The notes: generated by a model from the sequence alone, not told the origin. A DNA stretch of 32,029 nt from Clostridia bacterium (GCA_900769875.1 CAAGII010000207.1:1-32029); one strand, 5' to 3'; counted from the stretch's first letter, positions 1 to 8,885 are shown. Numbers and translations are program-made.

Positions 1-201
1 ATGAGAGCAGAAGAAGTAGCTCGGGAGCTCGAAGTGTCCAGATCCTATGCCTACAGGCTGATCAGGCAACTGAATGCGGAGCTCCGTGAGAAGGGATATA
101 TGACCATCGCCGGGCGAGTGAACCGGCAGTATTTTAAGGAGCGACTGTACGGTACATCAGATCAGAAGGAGTGTGAATCGCGTGTCAACGCACAAGGATG
201 A
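1..201 (+). CDS. Excisionase-like helix-turn-helix protein
   Basis: Small basic protein of 66 residues. Its first 30 residues read as a helix-turn-helix of the excisionase type (EEVARELEVSRSYAYRLIRQL), followed by a short wing (GYMTIAGRVNRQYF). In integrative elements such proteins bind the attachment site and bias the integrase toward excision. The gene lies directly upstream of the integrase and its end overlaps the integrase start by about 20-30 bases, which supports co-transcription. The ATG is the first base of the window, so no ribosome binding site is visible and the real start could lie further upstream. The family assignment rests on the motif and the neighbour; a small transcriptional repressor is the alternative. 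Confidence 0.72.
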   Translation: MRAEEVARELEVSRSYAYRLIRQLNAELREKGYMTIAGRVNRQYFKERLYGTSDQKECESRVNAQG

Positions 202-1270
202 GAAAAACGGTACATGGTATGTAATGGTCCGGTACCACGACTGGAAGGGTGTGAAGCGGCAGAAATGCAAACGGGGCTTTGCCACTAGGCGGGAAGCGCA
301 GGAATGGGAGCGCAACTTCCAGCTGCAGACCGATGGAGATCCGGACATGACCTTCGAAGCCTTTCTGGAGCTGTATGAGCATGACATGCGGCCCCGGCTG
401 AAGGAAAACACATGGCTGAGCAAGGAACACATGATCCGGACGAAGCTCCTCCCCACCTTTGGCAAAAAGATGCTCAGCGAAATCGAAACCCGGGACATCA
501 TCGCCTGGCAGAATGAGCTGCTGGCCTACCGGGATGAAAAGAAGCAGCCCTACTCGCCGACCTATCTCAAGAGTATCCATAACCAACTGGTGGCGATCCT
601 GAATCATGCGGTCCGGCACTATGGGCTGAAGAACAATCCAGCGTCCAAGGTGGGATACATCGGAAGCAAGGAAGCGGAGGAAATGCAGTTCTGGACGAAG
701 GAGGAATACCAGCGGTTCGCAGAGGCCGTCATGGATAAACCGATGTCCTACTATGCCTTCGAGATGCTTTACTGGTGCGGCATTCGCGAGGGCGAGCTGC
801 TGGCGCTGACACCCGGGGACTTCGACTTCAAAGCGGGTACTGTGACCATCAGCAAGTCCTACCAGCGGCTCCACGGGGAGGACGTGATCACTACACCGAA
901 GACGAAGAAGAGCGTTCGGTCGATCAGGATGCCCAAATTCCTCTGTGAGGAAATGCAGGAATACATGAAGTCCCTCTATGGGGTGAAGAAGAAGGATCGT
1001 ATCTTCCCGATCACAAAGAACTACCTCTATCACGAAATGGATCGGGGCTGCCGTGCGTCCGGGGTCAAACGGATTCGCGTGCATGATATTCGTCACAGTC
1101 ATGTATCGCTGCTGATCGACATGGGCTTCAGTGCGGTAGCCATCGCGGATCGTGTGGGACATGAGAGCATCGATATCACTTACCGTTACGCCCACCTCTT
1201 CCCCTCGAAGCAGGCTGAGATGGCCAACAAACTGGACGATGAAAGGATGGTGAATCTGAATGTCGGCTAA
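173..1270 (+). CDS. int: Tyrosine recombinase (integrase) of a mobilizable element
   Basis: A 365-residue site-specific recombinase that would integrate and excise the element. An Arm-type N-terminal region (about 1-55) is followed by a SAM-like core-binding domain (about 58-155) and the catalytic domain (about 170-350). Catalytic residues can be read: R205 in GIREGELLAL, a Lys near 243-246, H304 and R307 in HDIRHSH, H330 in GHES and the nucleophile Y339 in RYAHLFP, so the enzyme looks intact. The start is uncertain. GTG at 173 sits only 2 bases after the AGAAGGAG box (164-171), whereas GTG at 182 is spaced 10 bases from it and may be the true start. The 3' end overlaps the next gene by 11 bases. 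Confidence 0.95.
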   Translation: MNRVSTHKDEKNGTWYVMVRYHDWKGVKRQKCKRGFATRREAQEWERNFQLQTDGDPDMTFEAFLELYEHDMRPRLKENTWLSKEHMIRTKLLPTFGKKMLSEIETRDIIAWQNELLAYRDEKKQPYSPTYLKSIHNQLVAILNHAVRHYGLKNNPASKVGYIGSKEAEEMQFWTKEEYQRFAEAVMDKPMSYYAFEMLYWCGIREGELLALTPGDFDFKAGTVTISKSYQRLHGEDVITTPKTKKSVRSIRMPKFLCEEMQEYMKSLYGVKKKDRIFPITKNYLYHEMDRGCRASGVKRIRVHDIRHSHVSLLIDMGFSAVAIADRVGHESIDITYRYAHLFPSKQAEMANKLDDERMVNLNVG

Positions 1271-1580
1271 GAACTGTGACGATCACAACCGCTGGCGGAA
1301 CATCACCGTCGGCTTCCGGGTTTCTCCGGAGGAGAACGAGCAGCTGAACAGAGCGGTGGCTCTGTCCGGGCTCCCGAAGCAGGAGTACTGCTATCGGAAA
1401 TGCATGGACAACGACATCACCGTCACTCCGAATCCGTGGATCTTCAAAGCGCTGAAAACCGCACTGGATGATGTATGGACAGAGCTGAGACGCATCAGCA
1501 CCGGAACCCAGCCCAGCGATGAACTGGTGAACGACATCACGCTGATTGCAAAAATGCTGAACGACATGAAAGGAGAATGA
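1260..1580 (+). CDS. MobC-like relaxosome accessory protein (first copy)
   Basis: A 106-residue protein whose start resembles ribbon-helix-helix mobilization proteins: a beta-strand-like stretch (NITVGFRVSPEENEQL) followed by helices. The same pattern (HYSFKVSPEEDAAI) appears in the gene at 1976. MobC-type proteins bind oriT and help the relaxase open the DNA. It overlaps the integrase end by 11 bases and the ATGA at its own stop overlaps a possible tnpV start, so the cluster is tightly packed. The middle contains NDITVTPNPWIFKALK. No catalytic motif is seen, as expected for a DNA-binding accessory protein. An unrelated ribbon-helix-helix repressor is the alternative. Confidence 0.6.
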   Translation: MSAKNCDDHNRWRNITVGFRVSPEENEQLNRAVALSGLPKQEYCYRKCMDNDITVTPNPWIFKALKTALDDVWTELRRISTGTQPSDELVNDITLIAKMLNDMKGE

Positions 1581-1582
1581 CC

Positions 1583-1960
1583 ATGACCAGCATCTTTGAA
1601 CAACTCGGCGGCACCTATACCCAAGGAAGCGACGGCATGCTTTACCCCAACCTCACTCTGGGTGACAGGGAACAACGTCCTATCGGCAGATGGGGACGGA
1701 TGCACAGAGCCTATCTGGAAACAGAACATCCCGGCCTGTATGAAAGGCTGATCCTGAATGGTACTCTGGACAGGCATTTGGCAGATGCCGAGGCGCGTGC
1801 TCAGGCCATGCTGGAGCAGTTGACCCGGCGGATGGCGATGCAGGAAGGCATCACAGAAAAAACGAAGGCGGCTGACCAGATGGAATGGGTCCGCAGGATG
1901 AACAGCATCCGCAGCAGAGCGGAAGAAATCGTAAGGGAACAGATCATCAACACCTTGTAA
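1583..1960 (+). CDS. tnpV: TnpV family transposon-encoded protein
   Basis: A 125-residue protein with the TnpV hallmark start SIFEQLGGTYTQGSDGMLYP and the typical C-terminal helix ending in EEIVREQIINTL. TnpV genes occur in transposons and mobilizable elements of Clostridia; their biochemical role is not established. ATG at 1577 is only 1 base after the AAAGGAG box (1569-1575), while ATG at 1583 has a 7-base spacing, so 1583 is preferred. It sits between two MobC-like genes and upstream of the relaxase, which suggests a role tied to mobilization rather than to a transposase. The first 44 bases around the start recur exactly at 12405-12448. Confidence 0.85.
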   Translation: MTSIFEQLGGTYTQGSDGMLYPNLTLGDREQRPIGRWGRMHRAYLETEHPGLYERLILNGTLDRHLADAEARAQAMLEQLTRRMAMQEGITEKTKAADQMEWVRRMNSIRSRAEEIVREQIINTL

Positions 1961-1975
1961 GCAAAGGAACCAATC

Positions 1976-2338
1976 ATGGGAAAAGCAAAACGGAACATTC
2001 ACTACAGCTTCAAAGTGTCGCCTGAGGAGGATGCCGCCATCCGACAGAAAATGAAAGCTTTCGGCGTCCGGAACCGATCCACTTACCTCCGGACGATGAT
2101 GCTGAACGGGTATCTGCTAAAGCTGGATCTGCAGGAGATGCACGAGGCAGTCCGCCTGATGGGAAAGATGAGCGGCAACATCAACCAGATCGCCCGAAGG
2201 CTGAACGAGCATGGCTCGATCTATGAAACCGAAATGGACGAAATCGTCGATGAGCAGAGAAAACTGAAGGCGCTCCTGAGCCAGATTCTGCAAAGGCTGG
2301 GACACGACCATGGATTACGAGCAGAGAAAAAATCATAG
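1976..2338 (+). CDS. mobC: MobC-like plasmid mobilization relaxosome protein (second copy)
   Basis: A 120-residue protein with the MobC pattern: an N-terminal ribbon-helix-helix (HYSFKVSPEEDAAIRQKMKA), then RSTYLRTMMLNGY, then the conserved segment MSGNINQIARRLNEHGSIY, which is very characteristic of MobC proteins that accompany MOBP relaxases. It would bind oriT and recruit the relaxase encoded 61 bases downstream. It lies 15 bases after tnpV, in the same orientation, and ends just before a perfect inverted repeat (2346-2374) that may belong to oriT. It shares its N-terminal pattern with the gene at 1260, so the operon appears to hold two diverged ribbon-helix-helix paralogs. Confidence 0.82.
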   Translation: MGKAKRNIHYSFKVSPEEDAAIRQKMKAFGVRNRSTYLRTMMLNGYLLKLDLQEMHEAVRLMGKMSGNINQIARRLNEHGSIYETEMDEIVDEQRKLKALLSQILQRLGHDHGLRAEKKS

Positions 2339-2345
2339 CAACACA

Positions 2346-2374
2346 GCGGCGGATTGTGCGGTCACATCCGCCGC
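2346..2374. repeat. Perfect inverted repeat between mobC and relaxase, candidate oriT element
   Basis: GCGGCGGAT (2346-2354) and ATCCGCCGC (2366-2374) form a perfect 9-base-pair inverted repeat with an 11-base loop. It occupies most of the 61-base gap between the MobC-like gene and the relaxase. Relaxases commonly recognise an inverted repeat next to the nick site. Alternatively it is a transcription attenuator, because CACACTTTTG follows. The nick site cannot be placed from sequence alone. Confidence 0.4.
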
Positions 2375-2399
2375 ACACTTTTGAAAAGGGGGGGATGTC

Positions 2400-3803
2400 A
2401 TGGCAACCACCAATATCATTTCGATCCACGTCGGAAAAGGCAAAACAGCATATCAGAGCCTCAAAGAGAGGCTGGATTACATCATAAACCCGGAAAAGAC
2501 GGACGGTGGGATTCTGATCTCGTCCCACGCCTGTTCGCCCGAAACTGCAGCGGATGAGTTCATGCTGTATCGTCAGGAATACCTGAACACTACCGGAAGG
2601 AAACGCAAGGATGAGGTGCTTGCCTATCATGTGCGGCAGGCTTTCAAGCCCGGAGAAATCACTCGGGAAAAAGCAAATGAGATCGGGAGAGCATTGGCCG
2701 AACGACTAACGGATAAGCAGCACGCTTTCGTGGTAGCCACACACACCGACAAACAGCACATCCACAACCACATCATATTCTGCGCTACAAGCCTGGACGG
2801 TCAGCAGAAATACAGGGATGTAAAGAGATCCGCCAAGGATCTGGTGCAGATCAGCGATACGCTGTGTGAGGAAAATGGGTTATCGGTCATCCACAATCCG
2901 CAGGATAAAGCTGTCCCGTATGACAAGTGGGCGGGCGATTTGAAAAAGAGCAGTCACCGGGATGATCTGCGAATCATGATCGATGCCGCTCTCCGGCACC
3001 GGCCAGACGGATTCGACGCCCTTCTACAGATGCTGGAAGATGCCGGATGCTGCATCAAGCGCGGCGCGCAGATCAGCCTCGAGTCGCTGAATGGACAACG
3101 CTATATCCGGTTGAACAGCCTTGGCCCGGAATACGATGAGGATACATTGCGACAGACGCTGGCGTGTGATCATGTGCATATTCCGAAAACTCCCCGCGCT
3201 GATTATTCCAAAAATCAGATCAAGCTGCTTGTCGACATTGAAGACAAGCTGCGCAACGGAAAGGGTAAAGGCTATCAGGTATGGGCTGAGCGTAACAACA
3301 TCGATGCAATATCCCAAACGGTCATCTTCCTGAAAGAGCATCACATCGGATCACTGGAAGAACTGGAAAAGCAGATTGATGATCTGCAGTCTGCCTGTGA
3401 AGAAAGGAAAGCTTTCATCCGACAAGCCCAGAATCGCATGAAAGAAATCAATCGTCAACGTCAGGCCATCCGGGATTACCGTCGGACGAAAGCGATATAC
3501 AATCAGTTTCGCGAATCCGGCTGGTCTGCAAAATTCTATCAGGAGCATCGCGCAGAAATCGAAGCGCATAAAAAAGCCCAAGCCGTCTATGAGCTTCATG
3601 ACGGCAAGCTGCCGACGCTGAAGGAGCTGACAGCGGAATACGTTGCGCTGAAGGGGCAGCTTGATGCATACAAGCCAGACCTGGCAGAGCTCAAATCGAA
3701 GCTGACAGACCTGAAGCACATCCGGTATAACTACAAAATACTTATCCGGGACACTCCGCAAACAGATCAATATCACCGCAAAGGAGATCGTATAGAACGA
3801 TAA
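2400..3803 (+). CDS. mobA: MobA/VirD2-family relaxase (mobilization nuclease)
   Basis: A 467-residue relaxase that would nick oriT and pilot single-stranded DNA into a helper's conjugation channel. The nuclease domain covers about residues 1-170. The metal-binding histidine motif is visible as HTDKQHIHNHIIF (H115, H120, H122), preceded by AYHVRQAFKPGE (75-86), which corresponds to the conserved His/Phe motif II. A Tyr around residues 18-27 is the candidate nucleophile. The C-terminal half is charged and helical, with LEELEKQIDDLQ and many Lys/Arg/Glu residues, and probably holds the DNA or coupling-protein contacts. The start ATG follows a G-rich Shine-Dalgarno region (about 2387-2394). A GC-rich terminator begins 4 bases after the stop. 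No coupling protein or type IV secretion gene is in view. Confidence 0.92.
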   Translation: MATTNIISIHVGKGKTAYQSLKERLDYIINPEKTDGGILISSHACSPETAADEFMLYRQEYLNTTGRKRKDEVLAYHVRQAFKPGEITREKANEIGRALAERLTDKQHAFVVATHTDKQHIHNHIIFCATSLDGQQKYRDVKRSAKDLVQISDTLCEENGLSVIHNPQDKAVPYDKWAGDLKKSSHRDDLRIMIDAALRHRPDGFDALLQMLEDAGCCIKRGAQISLESLNGQRYIRLNSLGPEYDEDTLRQTLACDHVHIPKTPRADYSKNQIKLLVDIEDKLRNGKGKGYQVWAERNNIDAISQTVIFLKEHHIGSLEELEKQIDDLQSACEERKAFIRQAQNRMKEINRQRQAIRDYRRTKAIYNQFRESGWSAKFYQEHRAEIEAHKKAQAVYELHDGKLPTLKELTAEYVALKGQLDAYKPDLAELKSKLTDLKHIRYNYKILIRDTPQTDQYHRKGDRIER

Positions 3804-3807
3804 CAAT

Positions 3808-3863
3808 GCCTCCGTACCGGAGCTGGTTTTCACCGTTTGCCGGCGCGGAGGCGTCTTTTATTT
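3808..3863 (+). terminator. Intrinsic terminator after the relaxase
   Basis: The GCCTCCGtaCCGG arm (3808-3820) pairs with the arm that runs from about 3840 to 3852 (CCGG, two bases, CGGAGGC), and GTCTTTTATTT follows. It begins 4 bases after the relaxase stop and should end the mobilization transcript. Confidence 0.8.
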
Positions 3864-4174
3864 CAGATTATGCTGCGGTGCTGCACTTTGTCGGGCGCAG
3901 TAAGACGCCACAACCACAGATCGTAAGATCTGGTAAAAGGGCTTGGGAGCAGAGCCTCCCAACAAGCAATGTGCAAAAGGTGCTACCTTTGCCCTGCTTG
4001 CCACTATTATTCCGAAAAGCACGCAACCGCTGTAGCCCTTAAAAATAGGCGTTTTGAAGGAATTTGTACTGGCTTCTATGGGCATATTATGGTATACATA
4101 AAAATAGGTTTTATGTCCCCCTAAAGCAGTTTGAGAAGCAGCGAGATAGAACACAGTATTCCCCTGCATTATCG
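3864..4174. other. Non-coding tail of the mobile element, no gene seen
   Basis: No reading frame here looks like a gene. A minus-strand open frame across 3858-4169 has no ribosome binding site and an irregular composition. The stretch turns AT-rich after about 4040 and holds two similar AAAAATAGG..TTTT segments (about 4041 and 4100). The composition shift and the change of strand afterwards make this a plausible place for the element's right boundary, but no attachment-site repeat can be identified without the left end. Confidence 0.35.
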
Positions 4175-6304
4175 TTATGATATTTCGCTGTAATAAATAT
4201 TCTCTCCGTCAACAGTGAATTTCACAAAATCGGTTATGAGATAATCACCGAATATATCGTCAACAGAAAATCCGTAAAGATACTCGCCGTCATAAAGCAT
4301 ATCAAAGAATACTTCCGGCTCGCCTTCAACAACATATTCATCACCGTAATAGTAATATTCATCATCACTATCTATGGCATATGCATAATATATGGGAGTT
4401 ATCCTGTCACCGCTGTTCAGCTCATAAATTTTTCTTGCTGCCATACCGTTTTCGTCAATACCGTCCCATATTCCGTCAATGGAAGCCGTACCGTTTGTGT
4501 AATCATGAGTAATTCTCAGGTTGGTTTCTTCGCCGTTTATGATAACGGGAGAGGTATAAATGTCATATCCGTCGCACTCGTCAACAACATATACCGCAAG
4601 TATCTGACCGTCGGGAAGAGAGAACCAGTAACCATCGAAATTATCCGTAAAAATACCGTTTTCCCAATCGGGGATAATATCAACGCTAAGTCCAAGCTCA
4701 ATAATGTCCTCCATATCCTCCGAAAGCATATAAACGCACGCCTGCACGCTGGCGGTATATTCAAGAGATTCATCGGTAAGAGAGAAGCCGTATGTACCGT
4801 CATCAAGAAGCTGTGGTTTGTCATAGAATACGATCAACGGACTGTCACCCGTTGCTTCACATTCGCCGAAATTGTCCCAGTAATCAGAGTAATCATCGGT
4901 TTCATCGGTGCTGAGCCAAAGGTCAAGAACAGATGAATTGTCATAATTCTCCGTGTTTCCGCTGTTCGTGCTTCCGTAAACGGTTCTGTCAACAAATGAA
5001 AGATAATAGGGACTTACTGCCACATCTGCGAAAATTTTCAGCTCAGCAGAACCCTGAAGCTCCAAAGGATAATATGCTGCAAGTCCGCAGGCATCGGAAT
5101 GATCCGAACCGTTTCGCCTGTAGATGACAGCTTTGTCAATAGCGGATAATACCTTGTCGGCACCCTCGGTATATTCTGCACCCGCTTGGACGATGCCCGC
5201 AAGATCTACCATGTTGGTATAGCCCTCCGACTTGTTGTTTCCGCCGTAATTATCGGCTTTCTTAATGCTTCTGACAACAGCCGAAAGAACGGAATTATCA
5301 TCGGATGCTTCATAGAGACTTTTGGCATAATCGTTAAAACTTATAATAACATCATCCATTTTGGAAAGGTCAATAACAGAAAGTGTAGCACCGGATTCCG
5401 AATCTATCTCCGCACAGGCTTCATAAAAGCTGTCGCATACGACCTTTCCAAGCTCTGCACCGTCGGCAGTCGGATACTTACCGAGAAAATCCCCTATGGC
5501 GGTGTAGTCCCAGCCGTACCCGGGTTCTATTTCCTCAGAGGCGTACATATATCTTGAATAGGTTGCAAGGATATTTGCCGTTTCAACAGTACCCATCAGG
5601 CAGGCATCAAAACCGATGAATTCAAATTGATCGGTCATTTTAGCCGACACCGATGAAAGTGCGGAATCGATCTCAATCAGCGAAAGGCTGTCGTCCTGGG
5701 ACAGTTCATCAAAGCATACTCCCGTAATACTTCCGCCGCCGTGATTCCAGAAGATAAGCCCCATTTTTGCGGCAGGGCAGTTATTTACACCCCATTTCAG
5801 AAAATCCGAAAGTGTATCGGCAGAACCCATTGAAGCGGAAGGCTGTTCGTCAAGTATATACATCTCACCGTCCGAGATCTCATATCTGCATATCCCATCC
5901 GAGCCTACGACCTCGTTCTGCCACAGAGCAGTTCCTCCTGTCTGAATGACAAACCTGACATTGCTGCTTGTAGAAGCGTCAAGCATTTCCTGTAAATCGT
6001 ATGTAGCACATCCTCCGTCGCTTTCAAGGTCTGTTCCGCAAAGGTAAACGAAAATCGTCCAGGTGCCGTTTTCACCCATAGGCACAGACGCTGCTGTATT
6101 TCTTTGGATATTGAGCCTGCCGTTTGGGGCAAGTGATACCGAAACGCCGATGTCCGTTATTCCTGTTTTGTCCTTCTCGTCTGATTTTATCTCCGTTGTT
6201 TGTGCAGCGGTTGTGGTTTCGGTGGGAGCATTGCCGCCTCCGCAGGCAGTCATTGGGACTGAAAGCATACAAAGTGCAAGAAGTGCTGCAAGTTTCTTTT
6301 TCAC
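4175..6304 (-). CDS. Clostripain-family (C11) cysteine peptidase, lipoprotein
   Basis: A 709-residue exported protease. GTG at 6304 is chosen because AGGAG lies 8 bases upstream (6313-6317) and the protein then begins with a clean lipoprotein signal ending in SVPMTAC (Cys21), followed by a Gly/Thr-rich tether to about residue 50. The peptidase domain spans roughly 75-440. It shows NGTWTIFVYLCGTDLES and the catalytic pair H188 (FWNHGGG) and C235 (FIGFDACLMG), the C11 signature. The C-terminal 250 residues are rich in Asp, Glu and Tyr and have beta-like character, perhaps a substrate-binding or calcium-responsive domain. The gene is visibly more AT-rich than its neighbours, which suggests transfer. 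It lies downstream of the LuxR-type regulator on the same strand but has its own candidate promoter. Confidence 0.9.
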   Translation of the reverse strand: MKKKLAALLALCMLSVPMTACGGGNAPTETTTAAQTTEIKSDEKDKTGITDIGVSVSLAPNGRLNIQRNTAASVPMGENGTWTIFVYLCGTDLESDGGCATYDLQEMLDASTSSNVRFVIQTGGTALWQNEVVGSDGICRYEISDGEMYILDEQPSASMGSADTLSDFLKWGVNNCPAAKMGLIFWNHGGGSITGVCFDELSQDDSLSLIEIDSALSSVSAKMTDQFEFIGFDACLMGTVETANILATYSRYMYASEEIEPGYGWDYTAIGDFLGKYPTADGAELGKVVCDSFYEACAEIDSESGATLSVIDLSKMDDVIISFNDYAKSLYEASDDNSVLSAVVRSIKKADNYGGNNKSEGYTNMVDLAGIVQAGAEYTEGADKVLSAIDKAVIYRRNGSDHSDACGLAAYYPLELQGSAELKIFADVAVSPYYLSFVDRTVYGSTNSGNTENYDNSSVLDLWLSTDETDDYSDYWDNFGECEATGDSPLIVFYDKPQLLDDGTYGFSLTDESLEYTASVQACVYMLSEDMEDIIELGLSVDIIPDWENGIFTDNFDGYWFSLPDGQILAVYVVDECDGYDIYTSPVIINGEETNLRITHDYTNGTASIDGIWDGIDENGMAARKIYELNSGDRITPIYYAYAIDSDDEYYYYGDEYVVEGEPEVFFDMLYDGEYLYGFSVDDIFGDYLITDFVKFTVDGENIYYSEIS

Positions 6305-6355
6305 ACATATCTCTCCTGTATCGAATATTTCTGCATATCGCATTAGCCTAATTTT

Positions 6356-6384
6356 ATCATACAGCACTGGGATCTGATTGAAAA
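6356..6384 (-). promoter_or_regulatory. Candidate promoter of the clostripain-like gene
   Basis: On the minus strand TTTTCA (6379-6384) and TATGAT (6356-6361) are separated by 17 bases, about 50 bases upstream of the GTG start. The -35 matches 4 of 6 consensus positions and the -10 matches 5 of 6. Confidence 0.5.
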
Positions 6385-6460
6385 AACACATCATCCTGGG
6401 GATGATTCGCGCAGAGCAAGGGGCTGGAAGGGGCGAAAAGTTCTGTTTCAAAGAACATCG

Positions 6461-8830
6461 TCAGATGATTTCCAGCGCTCGGGCCTTTCGCAGGGCATCC
6501 AGCTTTCCCTTTGCGCCCAGCTTGCGGTAGCTTTCCACGGTGTGGTATTTCACGGTGGACTCCGAAAGGAAGAGAGCCTCGGAGATCTGCTTCATGGTCA
6601 TGCCATCGTCCAGCAGCTTCAGGATCTGCACTGCATGCTCACTGAAATCGCTTTTGGAAATCAGCGATGCGGTCAGGTATTCGGGATAGAGCTTTTCCAT
6701 CCGTTCCGCCTCGGTGTAGATCTGCCGGAACCACTCCTTTTTTGGCCGTTCCGCGTCGGACATGCGAGCCTTTACATCCTTCAGAAGGGGCATCACCGCC
6801 TTGCCCTCCAGAGAGATGATTCGCACAAAGCGGAATTCATAGGCCATATTCAGCGTTTTCAGGAACAGCTCCTCCCAGGGATGATCCATCAGTCTGTACA
6901 GCACCGCCTTCAACAGACTGGTTTCCATAATCAGATAGGGGCGGCGGTACTGCTCTGCATAAAACAGCAGCTGCTCAGCCAGGGACAGTGCGCTGGAATA
7001 GTCCCCCCTGCGCAGATAGCAGCGCAGCTTGGTCATGTACAGGTAGCGGTTTGCCGTATAAAACTCCTGGATTTCGTCCGGGGCCTGCTTCATCCATTTT
7101 TCAACGGCCGCCGCATCGTTTTCGTACAAGCTGATTCGACAGCCCAGGGCATCCATGTTTTCCAGCAGCGCCGGGGAATCCCCCTCGTCCACCTTTTTGC
7201 GGATGGATTCCAGCCGCTCCCTGGCAATGCCCGGTGCGCCGTTTAAAAGGTTCATGCGCGCCTGGATGCCCACCACGGCGAATTGCAATTCTGTCTTCCC
7301 GTTGCTCTCTGCCTCCAGAAAAGCCTTGCTCAGGTATGCGTGGACAGCAAAATCATCGGTTCCCTTTTCAAAGTAGCTCTCTCCCAGAGCCTCGTTGACC
7401 AGACCCTTTCCGTATTTTCCCAGGAGCATGGAAACGGGCTTCCCAATCAGAAGTGCCAGCTCCTTGTCCCGCTTGCTCCATTCGCAGAAATCCTTGCCGC
7501 CGTTCATCACGCTGGGCTGGTAGCTGGTAAGAGAGAACTCTGGAAGCACAATTTCTCTGGAAAGCAGCAGCTTGGACAGCTCCAGGAACTTGGGGATCAG
7601 GGCCTTTACATCTCGGTGGGGAAGGCCAATGTCCAGATAGATCACCCTGGAGGCGGCTTCTCTGTGCAAAGGAGTGTCCCCCTGGGATGCGAATTCCTTG
7701 AGCTGGTCATACCAGTATTCGCTTTGCTCCGGCTGAAGGAGAATGGAATAAAGCATGCTCAGCGCGGACATCAGCACCGGGCTTTCGGCCACCTCCTCCG
7801 GGCTCAAAGCAAGATAATACTTTCGCAGTTCAAAATAACAGCCGCTGGTGGGATTCTGCCGGGCGCTGCGGATCAGAAGATTGTGGATCCGTTTCTGATT
7901 TCCGCAGGCCTCATACATCCGCAGTGCGGGAAGCAGCTGATCGTGGGTCTCATAGTACAATCCGGCGTTGTAGCACAGCTCCCGCTGGGTTTCGGTGCCC
8001 AGCTGCTTGCGCGCACAGCTCCGAAGCACCGAAAGTGCTTTGGGTCGAAGGGAATAGGTGTCCCCGTCCTGTTGGAGCAGGGTGCCGGATTCCCGAACCC
8101 TATCAATGACGGCACAGGCCCTTGCATTGCCGGTGATGTGTTCTGCCAGAGCCAGGTCAAAGCAGTCCACCACGCTGACCTGCAGGAGGAATTCAAGCAC
8201 ATCCGGCTCCAGACTGCGGGTCAGATCGTGTTCCAGATAGGCATCGTATTGGCGCTCCACATGGTCATAGAGCTGCCCAGTCAGCGCGCTGCCCTCCAGA
8301 AGCTTCTGGAACAGATACCTGATGGCATAGCCGTTTCCCTGGGAGCGCCGGGCGATGTCCTCACAGTCGGATTGAAGCAGGGCAACGCCCAGCTTTTCAG
8401 CCAGGGCTCCCACTTCCTCCGTTTTCAGGGCCAGCTCCTCCTCGCCAATGACCAGCATCCCCCTGCTGACATAGGAGGACAGCATCCACGCCGGAACCGC
8501 TGCCCGGCTCAGAAGCAATATCCACAGATTGCTCTGCTCCATCAGGGTGAGGACCTGCTGCCTTCTTTCACTGTTGCGGAATTGATGGATTCCGTCAAGC
8601 ACGACGATTTGCTCCCGCTCCTTTGCGCCGTGTACCAGCTTCTCCAGCTCCTCGAAGTTTTCAGAATTGATATAAAGGTAACGCTGACTTTTCAGGAACT
8701 CTCTGACCACCAGGGTCTTTCCAAAACCGGCAGGGCCATAAAGATACACTGTCTGCCGATTTTTCTTGGCCATTGTCAGCTTTTTCTTTACCACAGCGGG
8801 GATCACGCAGTATGACAGCGACTGCTTCAC
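6461..8830 (-). CDS. MalT-like ATP-binding LuxR-family transcriptional regulator
   Basis: A 789-residue regulator with the MalT/LAL layout. The N-terminal NTPase has a Walker A GPAGFGKT (residues 32-39) and a Walker B-like IVVLDG (75-80). The middle is a long helical repeat region that would act as sensor and oligomerisation module. The C-terminal LuxR-type DNA-binding domain covers about 725-789 (DDGMTMKQISEALFLSESTV, then KYHTVESYRKLGAKGK). The start is GTG at 8830, just after a strong AGGAGAGGAGGGG box (8837-8848), downstream of a near-consensus promoter. The inducer is unknown. Likely targets are the divergent exported protein at 8992, whose promoter shares the 160-base intergenic region, and perhaps the downstream clostripain-like gene; both are inferences from position. 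Confidence 0.9.
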   Translation of the reverse strand: MKQSLSYCVIPAVVKKKLTMAKKNRQTVYLYGPAGFGKTLVVREFLKSQRYLYINSENFEELEKLVHGAKEREQIVVLDGIHQFRNSERRQQVLTLMEQSNLWILLLSRAAVPAWMLSSYVSRGMLVIGEEELALKTEEVGALAEKLGVALLQSDCEDIARRSQGNGYAIRYLFQKLLEGSALTGQLYDHVERQYDAYLEHDLTRSLEPDVLEFLLQVSVVDCFDLALAEHITGNARACAVIDRVRESGTLLQQDGDTYSLRPKALSVLRSCARKQLGTETQRELCYNAGLYYETHDQLLPALRMYEACGNQKRIHNLLIRSARQNPTSGCYFELRKYYLALSPEEVAESPVLMSALSMLYSILLQPEQSEYWYDQLKEFASQGDTPLHREAASRVIYLDIGLPHRDVKALIPKFLELSKLLLSREIVLPEFSLTSYQPSVMNGGKDFCEWSKRDKELALLIGKPVSMLLGKYGKGLVNEALGESYFEKGTDDFAVHAYLSKAFLEAESNGKTELQFAVVGIQARMNLLNGAPGIARERLESIRKKVDEGDSPALLENMDALGCRISLYENDAAAVEKWMKQAPDEIQEFYTANRYLYMTKLRCYLRRGDYSSALSLAEQLLFYAEQYRRPYLIMETSLLKAVLYRLMDHPWEELFLKTLNMAYEFRFVRIISLEGKAVMPLLKDVKARMSDAERPKKEWFRQIYTEAERMEKLYPEYLTASLISKSDFSEHAVQILKLLDDGMTMKQISEALFLSESTVKYHTVESYRKLGAKGKLDALRKARALEII

Positions 8831-8857
8831 AGAAACCCCTCCTCTCCTAATATGATT

Positions 8858-8885
8858 ATTATAGGGGTTCCATGCAGAATTTCAA
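8858..8885 (-). promoter_or_regulatory. Promoter of the MalT-like regulator
   Basis: On the minus strand TTGAAA (8880-8885) and a perfect TATAAT (8858-8863) are separated by 16 bases and lie about 28 bases upstream of the GTG start. This is one of the best sigma-A-type matches in the window. Confidence 0.75.

Noticed and set aside
3858..4169. Minus-strand frame of 103 codons after the relaxase terminator
   Set aside because: It has no ribosome binding site, a composition unlike its neighbours and no recognisable domain; it is more likely non-coding tail of the element.
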